A DNA stretch of 10,104 nt from Pelagophyceae sp. CCMP2097 (GCA_026770575.1 MU657177.1:662688-672791), one strand, 5' to 3'. Shown: positions 1 to 7,039, counted from the first letter of the stretch. Made by a program: numbers and translations. Notes: generated by a model from the letters alone, not told the origin.

Positions 1-5
1 TCGTT

Positions 6-96
6 ACAACCGCTGTTGGAGTACCCCGAGGCGGAGCTGGTTGGGCCGTTGGCCCAGCCGCGCGACGACCGAGAGCCAGAAACAGCGGCCGTAAAG
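6..96 (+). repeat. Hairpin-forming dispersed repeat, copy A
   Basis: This ~90-bp block recurs in the same orientation at 9380-9480. The last ~45 nt of the two copies differ at one base. The ends are inverted repeats (CCGCTGTT at 10-17, AACAGCGG at 81-88). Inside is a second stem, GGTTGGGCC (39-47) against GGCCCAGCC (51-59) with a GTT loop and one G-T pair. The stems are kept in copy B although the loop sequence differs. It contains no credible ORF. It could be a MITE-like foldback element or a structured RNA; the left flank is cut by the window edge, so a target-site duplication cannot be checked here. Confidence 0.75.
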
Positions 97-240
97 GGGG
101 GGGTCCACGACCCTCCCCCCCCACCGAATTTGCGGGCCGAGGCGCGCGGGGAGGGTCTGCGTCCCCTCCCTCCCCACCTACCGAAACCCTCCCCCCTGAC
201 CCTCCGTGTCCGTACCGCAGAATGGGACATGGATATTGTG
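96..240. other. G-tract/C-tract foldback region, no gene
   Basis: Eight Gs (96-103) face eight Cs (115-122) across an 11-nt loop. A second pair, GGGGAGGG (148-155) and CCCTCCCC (168-175), follows. The strand is strongly C-biased from 108 to 200. No ORF here has an ATG and a sensible product. Such tracts can form hairpins, G-quadruplex or i-motif structures and are also prone to assembly error. Confidence 0.5.
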
Positions 241-268
241 ATACAATTGTAGGATTCCTAGATCTAAA

Positions 269-276
269 TATAAATA
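269..276 (+). promoter_or_regulatory. TATA box of the PpnP-like gene
   Basis: A perfect TATAAATA lies in an AT-rich patch (about 240-309) that stands out from the GC-rich surroundings. It is 34 nt upstream of the ATG at 310. If transcription starts about 30 nt downstream of the TATA box, the 5' leader would be only about 10 nt or less. A perfect palindrome, TACAATTGTA (242-251), sits just upstream and recurs at 9662-9671. Confidence 0.55.
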
Positions 277-309
277 AAATATAGACCTCGCTAAATATTT
301 CAGCAAAAA

Positions 310-728
310 ATGGCGGCCATGGGCGTGATCGGCCACAGCGCGTGAGCCCCCTGCGTGGCATCCCGCGGCTCGGTCGCCCGTGCAAAGAGGAAGCCCGTGC
401 AAAGAGGGGTCCCTCGTGCCCTCTTCCATTGGATGGCCTGTTTGGTCCACCGACGCTGCGTAGGTACTTTGCGGACCAGGTCCAATCGCTGGCTTCGGTG
501 CGCCACGGCCGCAAGTTCAGCGTGGGCATCGTCCACCCGGGGTCGTACCACTTTGGTACTGGTGCGGCGGAGAAGATGACGGTGACGAGTGGGGAACTCG
601 AAGTCAAAATCAAAGGCAAGGAAACCTTCCAGCTCTACCCTGCCGGCACCTCGTTCGAGGTCGCCGCCAACTCGGGCTTCGACTGCAAGGCCGAGCACCC
701 GGCCTCGTACCACTGCGAGTACCTTTAA
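310..728 (+). CDS. ppnP: Pyrimidine/purine nucleoside phosphorylase, PpnP family (two exons)
   Basis: PpnP (formerly DUF1255/YaiE) is a small cupin-fold enzyme that splits nucleosides with phosphate into free base and ribose-1-phosphate. Proposed model: exon 1 at 310-341, a 122-nt intron at 342-463 (GTGAGC donor, GCGTAG acceptor), exon 2 at 464-728. This gives 98 aa, close to the 94 aa of the E. coli protein. Family landmarks in order are YFADQVQSL near the start, FSVGIVHPGSYHFGT, EKMTVTSGELEV, YPAGTSFEVAANSGFDCKAE and the C-terminal SYHCEYL, which matches the bacterial ending SYLCRYL. Without splicing the homology has no ATG in frame. Splicing joins ATG-MAAMGVIGHSA directly to YFADQ, as in bacterial starts. 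The TAA lies 23 bp from the stop of the convergent epimerase gene. The family is mainly bacterial, so transfer followed by intron gain is possible. Family assignment is firm; the exact first exon is inferred. Confidence 0.9.
376..407 (+). repeat. 17-nt tandem duplication inside the PpnP intron
   Basis: GCCCGTGCAAAGAGG occurs at 376-390 and again at 393-407, a period of 17 nt. It lies entirely within the proposed intron. A 17-nt period would break a reading frame, which agrees with this stretch being non-coding. Confidence 0.6.
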
Positions 729-751
729 ACACTTGGCTTCCTGGGACGTGG

Positions 752-2078
752 TTACTTTGGAGAGGCCCCGGGCGCGGCTTCGTCGCCGGGCACGGCTTCG
801 TCCCCCGCCGCGGCTTCGTATTTCGGCGCGGCGTCGTTGCGCGGCTGCTTTTTCGCGGCGACGAGCGCGATGAGCGCGAGGAAGCCCGCGAAGATGCCCG
901 CGAAGACCCACTCGTCCTTGTGCGGCTCGTAGAATTCCGCGCCCTGCGCGTGCCCCGCGCCGACGCCGCAGCGCACGCGCGTCGTCCACTCTTCGGACGC
1001 GCCCGGCTTGATTTCGAGGAGCACCATGGGCTCGGGGGATAGGGTGGTGGCTTCGGCGTACAAATTGTACGCAAAAAGCGGCTTCGCGTGCGTCATCACC
1101 GAGGCGCACCAGACGGGTTCGTCGCCGGCGGCCTGGAAGTTTGCAAAGTACGACGCCGGCGCGGAGTCGTCGCGCTCGAAGATGGCCTTGACGCGGCTCG
1201 AGCCTGGTGGAGCGTCGGGCGCGCGTCGGGGTCCCGCCCTCCCGGGCCCCAAACGGGTCCGTTGGGATCCTCCCGAGCGTCGCACCGATGCCTGCCTTCA
1301 CATCGACCTGGACGTTGCCGGGGTGGAGGAGCGAAACGTCTGCGACTTTTGCGAGGGGCTTGGCCCACGTGCCGGCGTCCGCGTACGCCGCCGACTTCAA
1401 AGGGAGTTGCAGCGCGTAGCCCTTGCCAATCTCAAAGCCGTCGACGGAGAGGAAGTTGTGGTTGTAAAACGGCGTCTTGATGCTCTCGGCGCCGAGGTTA
1501 GTCAAAGTCGTCTTGAGAGTGATAAAGTCGCCGTCGACGCTGACAATCTTGTCGAGGCGGTAGCCAAACGCGCCGTGCGTCGCCCAATGACTCATGGTCA
1601 CCGAAGATGCGTCGACGGTCACGTCCCAGACGGGCGGCTCGGCGAATGCGTAGGGCGCGTTGAACGTATACGTCTCGACGTCGCCGTCCGACGAGCCTTT
1701 GAGAAGCTTGCCCACTCCAATCTTCAAAAACGTTTCCCCGTCGTCGGCGGCTTCAAAGCCGAGGACGCCGTTGGAGACGTCCGAGCCCTCTGCGCCCCAG
1801 CCGCCTCCGCAGATGGGGCCATCGTCGCCGCAGCCGAATTCCGAACTAAATCCGACCCCAGACTCGGGCCATTTCGAATCGTGCGGATTCGCGCGCCACA
1901 GATCGTGGCCGAAGATGCGGTGGCCTTGGACTTTGACGTCGCCGACCATGGATGACCATTCAAACCTCGACGAACGGTAAAAGCCACTCGAAGCGTCCGG
2001 CAGGAAGACGCGCAGAGAGAGCTGACCCGACGCCAGCGTCGCGTTCGGGTACCAAGCCGGCGCCGCGAGGTGCGGCAT
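752..2078 (-). CDS. Aldose 1-epimerase (galactose mutarotase)-fold protein with C-terminal membrane anchor (two exons)
   Basis: Members of this fold interconvert the alpha and beta anomers of free or phosphorylated sugars. Proposed model: exon 1 at 2078-1286, an 82-nt GT-AG intron at 1285-1204, exon 2 at 1203-752; 414 aa. Splicing restores the frame at GIG|SSRVKAIFER, exactly where exon 1 loses homology. Features typical of the family are GFYRSSRFEWSSMV, GHRIFGHDLW, a glycine-rich FSSEFGCGDDG stretch, SHWATHGAFGYRLDK, TPFYNHNFLSVDG (the central His-containing motif) and LLEIKPGASEEWTTRV. After this comes a hydrophobic segment, WVFAGIFAGFLALIALVAA, then KK and an acidic, repetitive tail rich in GDEA/PGDE, which is unusual for a mutarotase. 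The start is the first ATG in the homologous frame. Another ATG at 2175 opens a different frame (MTFSDTSALTP) and could be an upstream exon, perhaps supplying a missing signal peptide. The substrate cannot be told. Confidence 0.82.
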
Positions 2079-2332
2079 GCCGGCGGCGGCGCGGCGACCC
2101 GACAAACACTGCCCGCTCGTGGGGCCCGAGGTCGGTGAAACTCGGCGTCAACGCGGATGTGTCGCTAAAAGTCATCCATTAAATTTCAAAACAGCCTGAG
2201 GTCCGGAACAAGTTCAAGCTCACTTTGACGCGCCCGAGGCTCGTGCCAGTGACCTACAGCAGTGCAGGCCTGCCCGAGGCCCAGCGCACGGCAGCACCAC
2301 TTTGGTCCAGCCCGGCGGTCGTTTCGAGGCGT

Positions 2333-4078
2333 TTACGAGAGTCTGAACGTCTTCGAGCCGAGGACGACGTGCCGATGTTGCACGACAGCCCTGCAGAGCG
2401 GGCAGTGCCGTCGGACCGACTCGGCGCAGGCGGCGCAGACGGCGCGGTGGCCGCAGGGCGAAAACGTGACCAAAGCCTGCGCTGGGTCGTCCAAGCAGAT
2501 GGCGCAGTCGGTCCTCGAAGCGTCGGAGCCGCGCGCGGGCCGGAGGCCGCGCACGGGCCAGAGGTCGGGCAGCGGAGCTGCCGGCCAATCGTACAATGTG
2601 ATCACGAGGCACCATGTGATGTAACATATGATGCACGCGGCGAGCGCGGCTGCGGCGGCGAGGCTGGCGAGCGGGGAAACCCAGACGTGGTAGATGCACG
2701 CCGCTTTTGCGTCGAGTCTGGCCATGCTCTCCGGCGGGCGGAGCGCGGTGACGACTTGGTTGATGGTCCAGGGGGCCAGCGCAAAAGCGGATAGCGTGCA
2801 CGATATTTTGAAGAACATTCCCACCAAGCCGACGCCGGTGAGAAAGAACCCACCAGCCGATGAACCCACCAAGCTGCCAGCCTGGAGCGAGACCCACGCC
2901 AGCCAGAGGACTTCGCCAAGAACGAGCCACGCGTCGAGCACGCCGCCGCCGCGGACCGCTTTGAGAACGTCGTGGAAATTGGAAACGTCTGCCAGTGCGA
3001 AGAGCAACGCGGCGAGGACGTACGCCACGGCTTCGACCGTGAAAACCAGGCCGAACCAGAGGCCGAAGAGCAGCACACGCTGAACGAGCCACAGCGCGAC
3101 GGCGGCGGCGCGGCTGAGCGCTGCGAAGAGGAGCGCTGTTGCGAGCCACGCGACGGAAAAGTCGACTGCGAGCAAATACGCGCTTCGCGTCGCGCAGAAC
3201 CGCCGCTGCGCGCTCGCGGCGGCCGCGTCGTCGTCGCCGGCGTCCGCGCACGCGACGATTATCTCGAGGCGGGCGCGCGCGCGGCCGGCGCCGAACCACG
3301 CCGCCCGCGCGGCGGCCCGCGCGTCGGCGCGCGTTTCGGCCCCACGCGCCCAGGCAGCGACGGCCGCCGCGCCCGGGCCGCGCTCGACGGCCGCGTACAA
3401 CAAGCGTAGCGTGTCGCTCAACTGCTCCGCCGCGGCGACGGCGGCGTCGGAGAGCCCTGCGACGCACGTCTCCGCGTCCACCGACTTCGCCGCAGCTTCC
3501 AAATAATCGTCGCGCCTTTCGTTGAAGACTTCCCGCAAGCGTACCGCCGGCGGCCGCGCCGCGCGGCTGTGATTCTGCAGCGCCAAGAGCGGCCCGCCCA
3601 GCGCGGCGGCGACCCACTTCCGGTCGCGCACGTTTGACACGGCAGCCTCGAGGAAGAGGAGCGTTTCGTGCAGTCCGACCAAGAGCCCGTCTACGGGCTC
3701 GCCCGGACCGCAGCGCGTGCCTCCGCCGGCGCTGACGAGGCTCCAGCCGGCTCGCCACTCGCGGCCGATGCGGCGCGCTTCTGCGACATCGAAGCGCAGC
3801 CGGAGGAGCGGGTGCGCGTACTCGAGCGCGCCGTCGCGATGCGTGTGCTGTCGCTCGAGAATGCGCAGCACCTGACAAAGTCGGTGTGCCCCTAGAGAGT
3901 CATCTGCAGCTCGCCCGTCGCGGCGTCCCAGAGCCGCGTACTCGAGCGCGCCGTTGCCATCGGACGGCCGCACGCGCGCCGGCTGCGAGCCGCCACCAGC
4001 CGCCGCGCCCCCCGCGTGCCGGGCGAGCGCGGCGGCGAGCGCGGCGGCGAGCGCGGCGGCGAGGGCGCACCGCCACAT
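2333..4078 (-). CDS. Multi-pass membrane RING-finger protein (probable E3 ubiquitin ligase)
   Basis: The 581-aa ORF ends in a clear C3HC4 RING: C525, C528, C542, H544, C548, C551, C559 and C562 (CAIC, CGH, CAAC and CPLC motifs). RING domains recruit E2 enzymes for ubiquitin transfer. Before it lie about six hydrophobic segments, for example around YLLAVDFSVAWLATALLFAA, VLLFGLWFGLVFTVEAVAYV, GGFFLTGVGLVGMFF and LAAAAALAACIICYITWCLV, so it is an integral membrane protein with the RING at the C-terminal end. The first ~190 residues between an Ala/Leu-rich possible signal peptide (MWRCALAAALAAALAAALA, made by a 12-nt tandem repeat) and the first membrane span are presumably lumenal or extracellular. 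ATG 4078 is the only Met in the N-terminal half. Residues ~36-69 overlap a WD40 relic in another frame and could be an in-phase 102-nt intron (3973-3872), leaving 547 aa. The RING and membrane parts are firm; the N terminus is doubtful. Confidence 0.82.
   Translation of the reverse strand: MWRCALAAALAAALAAALARHAGGAAAGGGSQPARVRPSDGNGALEYAALGRRDGRAADDSLGAHRLCQVLRILERQHTHRDGALEYAHPLLRLRFDVAEARRIGREWRAGWSLVSAGGGTRCGPGEPVDGLLVGLHETLLFLEAAVSNVRDRKWVAAALGGPLLALQNHSRAARPPAVRLREVFNERRDDYLEAAAKSVDAETCVAGLSDAAVAAAEQLSDTLRLLYAAVERGPGAAAVAAWARGAETRADARAAARAAWFGAGRARARLEIIVACADAGDDDAAAASAQRRFCATRSAYLLAVDFSVAWLATALLFAALSRAAAVALWLVQRVLLFGLWFGLVFTVEAVAYVLAALLFALADVSNFHDVLKAVRGGGVLDAWLVLGEVLWLAWVSLQAGSLVGSSAGGFFLTGVGLVGMFFKISCTLSAFALAPWTINQVVTALRPPESMARLDAKAACIYHVWVSPLASLAAAAALAACIICYITWCLVITLYDWPAAPLPDLWPVRGLRPARGSDASRTDCAICLDDPAQALVTFSPCGHRAVCAACAESVRRHCPLCRAVVQHRHVVLGSKTFRLS
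3814..3972 (-). pseudogene. Decayed WD40-repeat fragment, two 120-nt units
   Basis: In a frame different from the RING ORF, the minus strand reads MATARSSTRLWDAATGELQM TL, then TAG (3894-3892), then GHTDFVRCCAFSSDSTRIAT followed by ARSSTR. This is a WD40 repeat (x-LWDAATGEL, GHTDFV, CAFSSD, IATA) followed by the start of the next. The two units share a near-identical segment exactly 120 nt apart (3818-3837 and 3938-3957). The stop replaces one codon just before GH. Upstream, the equivalent of CAFSSD survives only in a shifted frame (VRPSDG). No other WD40 units are visible on either side, so this is a fragment rather than a gene. It overlaps the 5' part of the RING ORF. Confidence 0.7.
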
Positions 4079-4518
4079 GCCGACGAAAGAGCTCGCGACT
4101 GGTCACCGGTCACAGTCAATGGGACTGGTCACCGGGACGAGGTCGATTGGACCCCGGTTGCCTTTCGCAAGATCCCACGTGGTTCGGCCACTGGGACCGG
4201 CCGCCCAGTTGTCCCGGGCCACACTCCAGTCCAGGCAATCTTGGATGTTCTCCCTTGAAGCGACTCGGCGGACGAGCGCAAGGTTTCGCCAAAATAAAAG
4301 GCCAACTTTTAAGAAAAGACAAAATTGAAATGCGTGAGAACCTCGGAACCGTACCATCCTTCGACTTGCCGCGGCCGCGACACCCCCACGAGACCATACT
4401 AGTACTCGAGTAGGAAACACCTGTGGAGTCGAAGTGCTCTGAAATGGAGTTCCTAGAGTGACCCCGACGCAAACGCGCAGCACGAAGAAGAAGCAGCGGA
4501 CCGCCACCGACGATCGAG
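4079..4518. promoter_or_regulatory. Divergent intergenic region between two RING-protein genes
   Basis: No gene is supportable here. The region separates the minus-strand membrane RING gene (ATG 4078) from the plus-strand MYND/RING/Sel1 gene (ATG 4519), so both promoters should lie in it. Visible structure: a 13-nt direct repeat GACTGGTCACCGG at 4097-4109 and 4123-4135, overlapping an ACCGGT palindrome, and an A-rich tract at about 4290-4332 that could be a core promoter. I see no clear TATA box. Confidence 0.4.
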
Positions 4519-4713
4519 ATGGACGAGCCGCCGGCCGCCGCTGTCCCAAAGTCGTGCTGCGTCTGCGACGCGACGGGCGGCAAGCAATGTACCACGTGCA
4601 AGTCGCGCCACTACTGCTCCAAGGCGTGCCAGCTCTTCTAATGGAAACGAGGGCACAAGGCGCAGTGCAAGCGGCTCGCCTCCGAATTCCAGGACCGCCT
4701 CCTCGACTCGCTC
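4519..4713 (+). pseudogene. MYND zinc finger interrupted by an in-frame TAA (5' part of the RING-Sel1 gene)
   Basis: From ATG 4519 the frame reads MDEPPAAAVPKSCCVC, then KQCTTCKSRHYCSKACQLF, a TAA at 4639-4641, then WKRGHKAQCKRLASEF. This is a full MYND finger (C-x2-C, C-x2-C, YCSKAC, then W-x-x-GHK-x-x-C) with one codon turned into a stop between CQLF and W. The frame then runs on without another stop into the ORF starting at ATG 4714 (195 nt, 65 codons downstream). MYND fingers usually bind proline-rich partner peptides. The spacing fits a single base change from a sense codon such as GAA, CAA or AAA. It could be a recent nonsense mutation, a strain allele or a sequencing error. Confidence 0.8.
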
Positions 4714-5556
4714 ATGCCGGAGAAGCTGAAGATCAAGGAGGAGCCGCCTATCGTCGCGGGCGTCGCACCGGCAGCTGGTTCCAGGGCGGCGCCGCGGGCA
4801 CCGGCTGCTCGGATGACTACGACGGCAGTGGTCAAGACCACTGCGCCGAACGACGGCACGCCGGACTGGCGCGGCAAGTGCGCCATCTGCCTCGACACGC
4901 TTCCAGTCGAATTTGGCAGAATCGCATTCTACGATTGCTGCTGCAAGAAAATGTGCACGGCATGCGCCGAAAAGTGCCGGCAGCACGACGACCGCTGCCC
5001 GCTCTGCCGAATGCCAGCCCGCAAGACGGACGCCGAGTGGGTGCGCCGGGTCCAGAAGCACGTGGACAAGGGAAACGCAGAGGCGCAGGCGCAGATCGGA
5101 GACGCGTACCGTCAAGGCATCCTCGGCCTCAAGAAGAACGTGAAGCGGGCGGTGCAGTTATACGAGCTCGCCGCGGCGCAAGGGCATGTTATTGCCCAAT
5201 GGCGACTCGGTTGCTGTTATCAGGTTGGGGACGGCGTCGAGGTCAACGACGCGACGGCCTGCCGGTATTATCGGATCGCAGCCGAGCAAGGCTACGCCCC
5301 CGCGCAGTTCTCCCTGGCTATCATGACGTTGAAAGGCATGGGCGTGGCGCAGTCGGACGAAGCAGCCGTCAAGTGGCTGCGCCCCGCCGCGGCGCAGGGC
5401 TTACCTGAAGCGCTCTACATCCTCGGCGCGCTGTATGGAGACGGCTGCGGGGGGTTGCCGCGGGACCTCAACGAGGCCCTGCGCTGCTTCAAGCGCGCCG
5501 CGGCGCTGGGGAGCCCCGAGGCTATAGCGGCCGTCCACGATTTGACGCGGCGCTAA
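4714..5556 (+). CDS. RING finger plus Sel1-like repeat protein
   Basis: From the first in-frame ATG after the TAA this reads 280 aa. Residues 56-98 form a RING-type zinc finger: C56 and C59 (CAIC), a CCC cluster at 75-77, C81 and C84 (CTAC), C95 and C98 (CPLC). Residues ~121-266 are about four Sel1/TPR-like helical repeats of ~36-38 aa, with the usual A-x-A-Q-x-x-L/I-G, Y-x-x-G, A-x-x-Y/W and AA-x-x-G signature (for example AEAQAQIGDAYRQG and YAPAQFSLAIMTLKGMG). Sel1 repeats are protein-interaction scaffolds. A RING next to them suggests a soluble ubiquitin ligase adaptor. The ancestral product probably began at 4519 with a MYND finger (about 345 codons), and MYND+RING+Sel1 is, to my knowledge, a recurring architecture in pelagophyte-like algae. 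No membrane segment or signal peptide is visible. Stop is TAA at 5554-5556. Confidence 0.85.
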   Translation: MPEKLKIKEEPPIVAGVAPAAGSRAAPRAPAARMTTTAVVKTTAPNDGTPDWRGKCAICLDTLPVEFGRIAFYDCCCKKMCTACAEKCRQHDDRCPLCRMPARKTDAEWVRRVQKHVDKGNAEAQAQIGDAYRQGILGLKKNVKRAVQLYELAAAQGHVIAQWRLGCCYQVGDGVEVNDATACRYYRIAAEQGYAPAQFSLAIMTLKGMGVAQSDEAAVKWLRPAAAQGLPEALYILGALYGDGCGGLPRDLNEALRCFKRAAALGSPEAIAAVHDLTRR

Positions 5557-5689
5557 TCTCGCCGACGACGCTCTGACGACGCACCACCGACGACGACTCT
5601 ACCGGCGTGCACGATAGCGCACGACCGTCGACGTCGAGGCATCCCCTTGCAAACCACACCCCATCGACTCACGTCTGGTTGTAACTAAC

Positions 5690-6011
5690 TTATAGAAGAT
5701 AGTCGAGGTTCTCCGGGACCTCTGCCTCGACGACCGGAGCACGGAGCGCCTCCCGAAATTCATCGCGGCGGGCGTTGCGCGAGGCCATCATCTCGAGCAT
5801 GATATCGTTGGTGGCGAGGTGCTGCTCGACCGACTTGAGGTAGTCTCGGTCCGAGAAGTCCATCGCGGGCTCGCCTACGGCCGCGCGTCGCCTCCAGGAA
5901 CGGCGCCGCGCCGCGGCGCGAGCCACCGTCGAGCGGAGCGGCAGCGCACTGACCAAAGTACGTGCGGTCGACGTCCTCCGGGACCTCGGCGGAGCCGGGC
6001 AGCGACGACAT
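5690..6011 (-). CDS. Small hypothetical protein, 80 aa (two exons)
   Basis: Not recognised. Proposed model: exon 1 at 6011-5954, a 79-nt intron at 5953-5875 (GTCAGT donor, CCGTAG acceptor), exon 2 at 5874-5690, stop TAA. The spliced protein runs MSSLPGSAEVPEDVDRTYFG, then EPAMDFSDRDYLKSVEQHLA. It is acidic, with a predicted helical middle (SVEQHLATNDIMLEMMASRN) and a conserved-looking end, EVPENLDYLL. The motif AEVPE(D/N) followed by Asp and an aromatic residue occurs at both ends of the protein (AEVPEDVDRTYF and AEVPENLDYLL). It converges on the RING-Sel1 gene with 133 bp between the stops. It might instead be the last exons of the upstream minus-strand gene, but an ATG in good context and the TAG at 6183-6181 favour a separate gene. 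Confidence 0.55.
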
Positions 6012-6180
6012 GGCGCGCCTAGGGAGCCACGCGGGTGATGCTCAGAGGCTGCAGGTGGTACTCAGAGGGCGGCGAGCTCGCATGGTGCCAGGGAGCACGC
6101 ACGACAGTGCCTCGTCGACGAGGTTTTGCACCTATCGCATCTCCGTCGCGCGGGCGTCTGCGGACGAGTCGCGCGGGGGC

Positions 6181-7000
6181 CTATCCTCGGTTCCCATGCT
6201 CGTCGGAGCTCCGGCGTCGGCCGGGGACGCTGGGGTGGACGTCGGCGAAGTTCGGCTTCCACGTCGGTTTGATGCGCGGCCGCGCGCGGTCCGGACGCCT
6301 CGGCAGAAGCTTCTTCTCTTCATAAGCCGCGCGGGCCGCGCGGCCTGCGCCCAACATCGGCGTCGGCGCGGGCGTCTCATGCGAGGCGAGTGCCCCGCCT
6401 TTAAGAGCACCTCCTTTCACAGGGCACGCACGTTCGACGGCTGCGGCCCGCTCGAGTTCGGCGTAGAGCGACTTCTTCTCTGCCACGCGCGAAGAAAGCG
6501 CGTGCAGCCGCGCAGTCTCGGCCGCGGCCGCGGCGGCCGTCTCCAAACGCTCCTGCGGGGCGCTGTGCACGACGGAACCGTCGGCGATGGCAAGTTGTTC
6601 ACGACACACCTTGCGGAGCGCGATCGCGGCGTCGACGAGCCGCCGCCGCCGCTCGTCGCGAGGCACGACCTAGCACCACCGCATCGGCCGACGCCGCCGG
6701 CCGCCGCCGCCGCCAGCCGCCGCCGTCGGCCGCCGCCGCGCCCAACGACGCACCGTCGTTGCGCAGCGCTCGTCGCCGCCGAACCGCTCCTCGTCCAGCG
6801 CCAGCGCCGCGCTCCATTTGCCCGCCATGGCCTGCGGATTCACGGTCCTTGCAAGGATGGCCGTCGTCCGTCGACTGGTCGAAACGCACTCGAGCAAAGT
6901 GGACCGGCGTCGATGAGCCTTCCTCAAGATACCCACGCTGCTCGCTCAGCCAGACCTCGTAGTCCGCGCCGCAGTGCGCGCCCAGGTCGAACGTCGCCAT
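6181..7000 (-). CDS. Hypothetical helical/coiled-coil protein, 225 aa (three exons)
   Basis: Not recognised. Proposed model: exon 1 at 7000-6890, intron 6889-6832 (58 nt), exon 2 at 6831-6754, intron 6753-6670 (84 nt), exon 3 at 6669-6181. All junctions are phase 0 and both donors are GTGCGT. Exon 1 begins MATFDLGAHCGADYEVWLSE and joins AMAGKWSAALALDEERFGGD in exon 2. Exon 3 has an Arg-rich start (PRDERRRRLVDAAIALRKVC) and a long Ala/Glu-rich helical stretch likely to form a coiled coil (RLETAAAAAAETARLHAL, VAEKKSLYAELERAAAVERA). A duplicated KGGAL and a basic, Pro-rich C-terminal part (RARPRIKPTWKPNFADVHP) follow. No membrane segment or enzyme motif is visible. Reading frames outside these exons are broken by stops or turn into low-complexity Arg/Gly. 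It diverges from the HTTM gene across a 156-bp promoter region. The 58-nt intron is short and the splice sites are inferred. Confidence 0.6.
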
Positions 7001-7039
7001 GCCGGAACGCGCCCGAGAGCTGAACGAGAACAATAATCA

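Noticed and set aside
300..1203. Unspliced continuation of the epimerase frame past the intron, across the PpnP gene
   Set aside because: Homology stops at the proposed donor and resumes in another frame at 1203; the continuation is Arg-rich nonsense antisense to PpnP.
1008..1955. 315-aa plus-strand frame antisense to the epimerase gene
   Set aside because: Mirror of high-GC3 coding sequence; no recognisable motifs, and the opposite strand has clear mutarotase-family motifs.
2220..3878. 552-aa open frame on the minus strand overlapping the RING gene
   Set aside because: Extremely Arg/Ala/Pro-rich with no domain; it is the shifted frame of a GC-rich coding region. The RING frame has membrane spans and a proper C3HC4 finger.
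3886..4413. 175-aa plus-strand frame in the divergent promoter region
   Set aside because: Starts over the WD40 relic and the low-complexity signal-peptide repeat, has no motif, and its composition drops to background after 4130.
4639..4641. TAA read through as an amino acid (altered genetic code)
   Set aside because: TAA also ends at least five other genes in the window, so general reassignment is not supported.
4458..5408. 316-aa plus-strand frame overlapping the MYND/RING/Sel1 gene
   Set aside because: Starts at GTG and is low-complexity Arg/Gly/Ala; it is the shifted frame of the real gene, whose zinc fingers and Sel1 repeats are unambiguous.
5962..7023. 353-aa plus-strand frame opposite the 225-aa gene
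   Set aside because: Arg/Ala/Pro-rich with no motif. The minus strand gives helical sequence with consistent splice sites, though both are only moderately supported.
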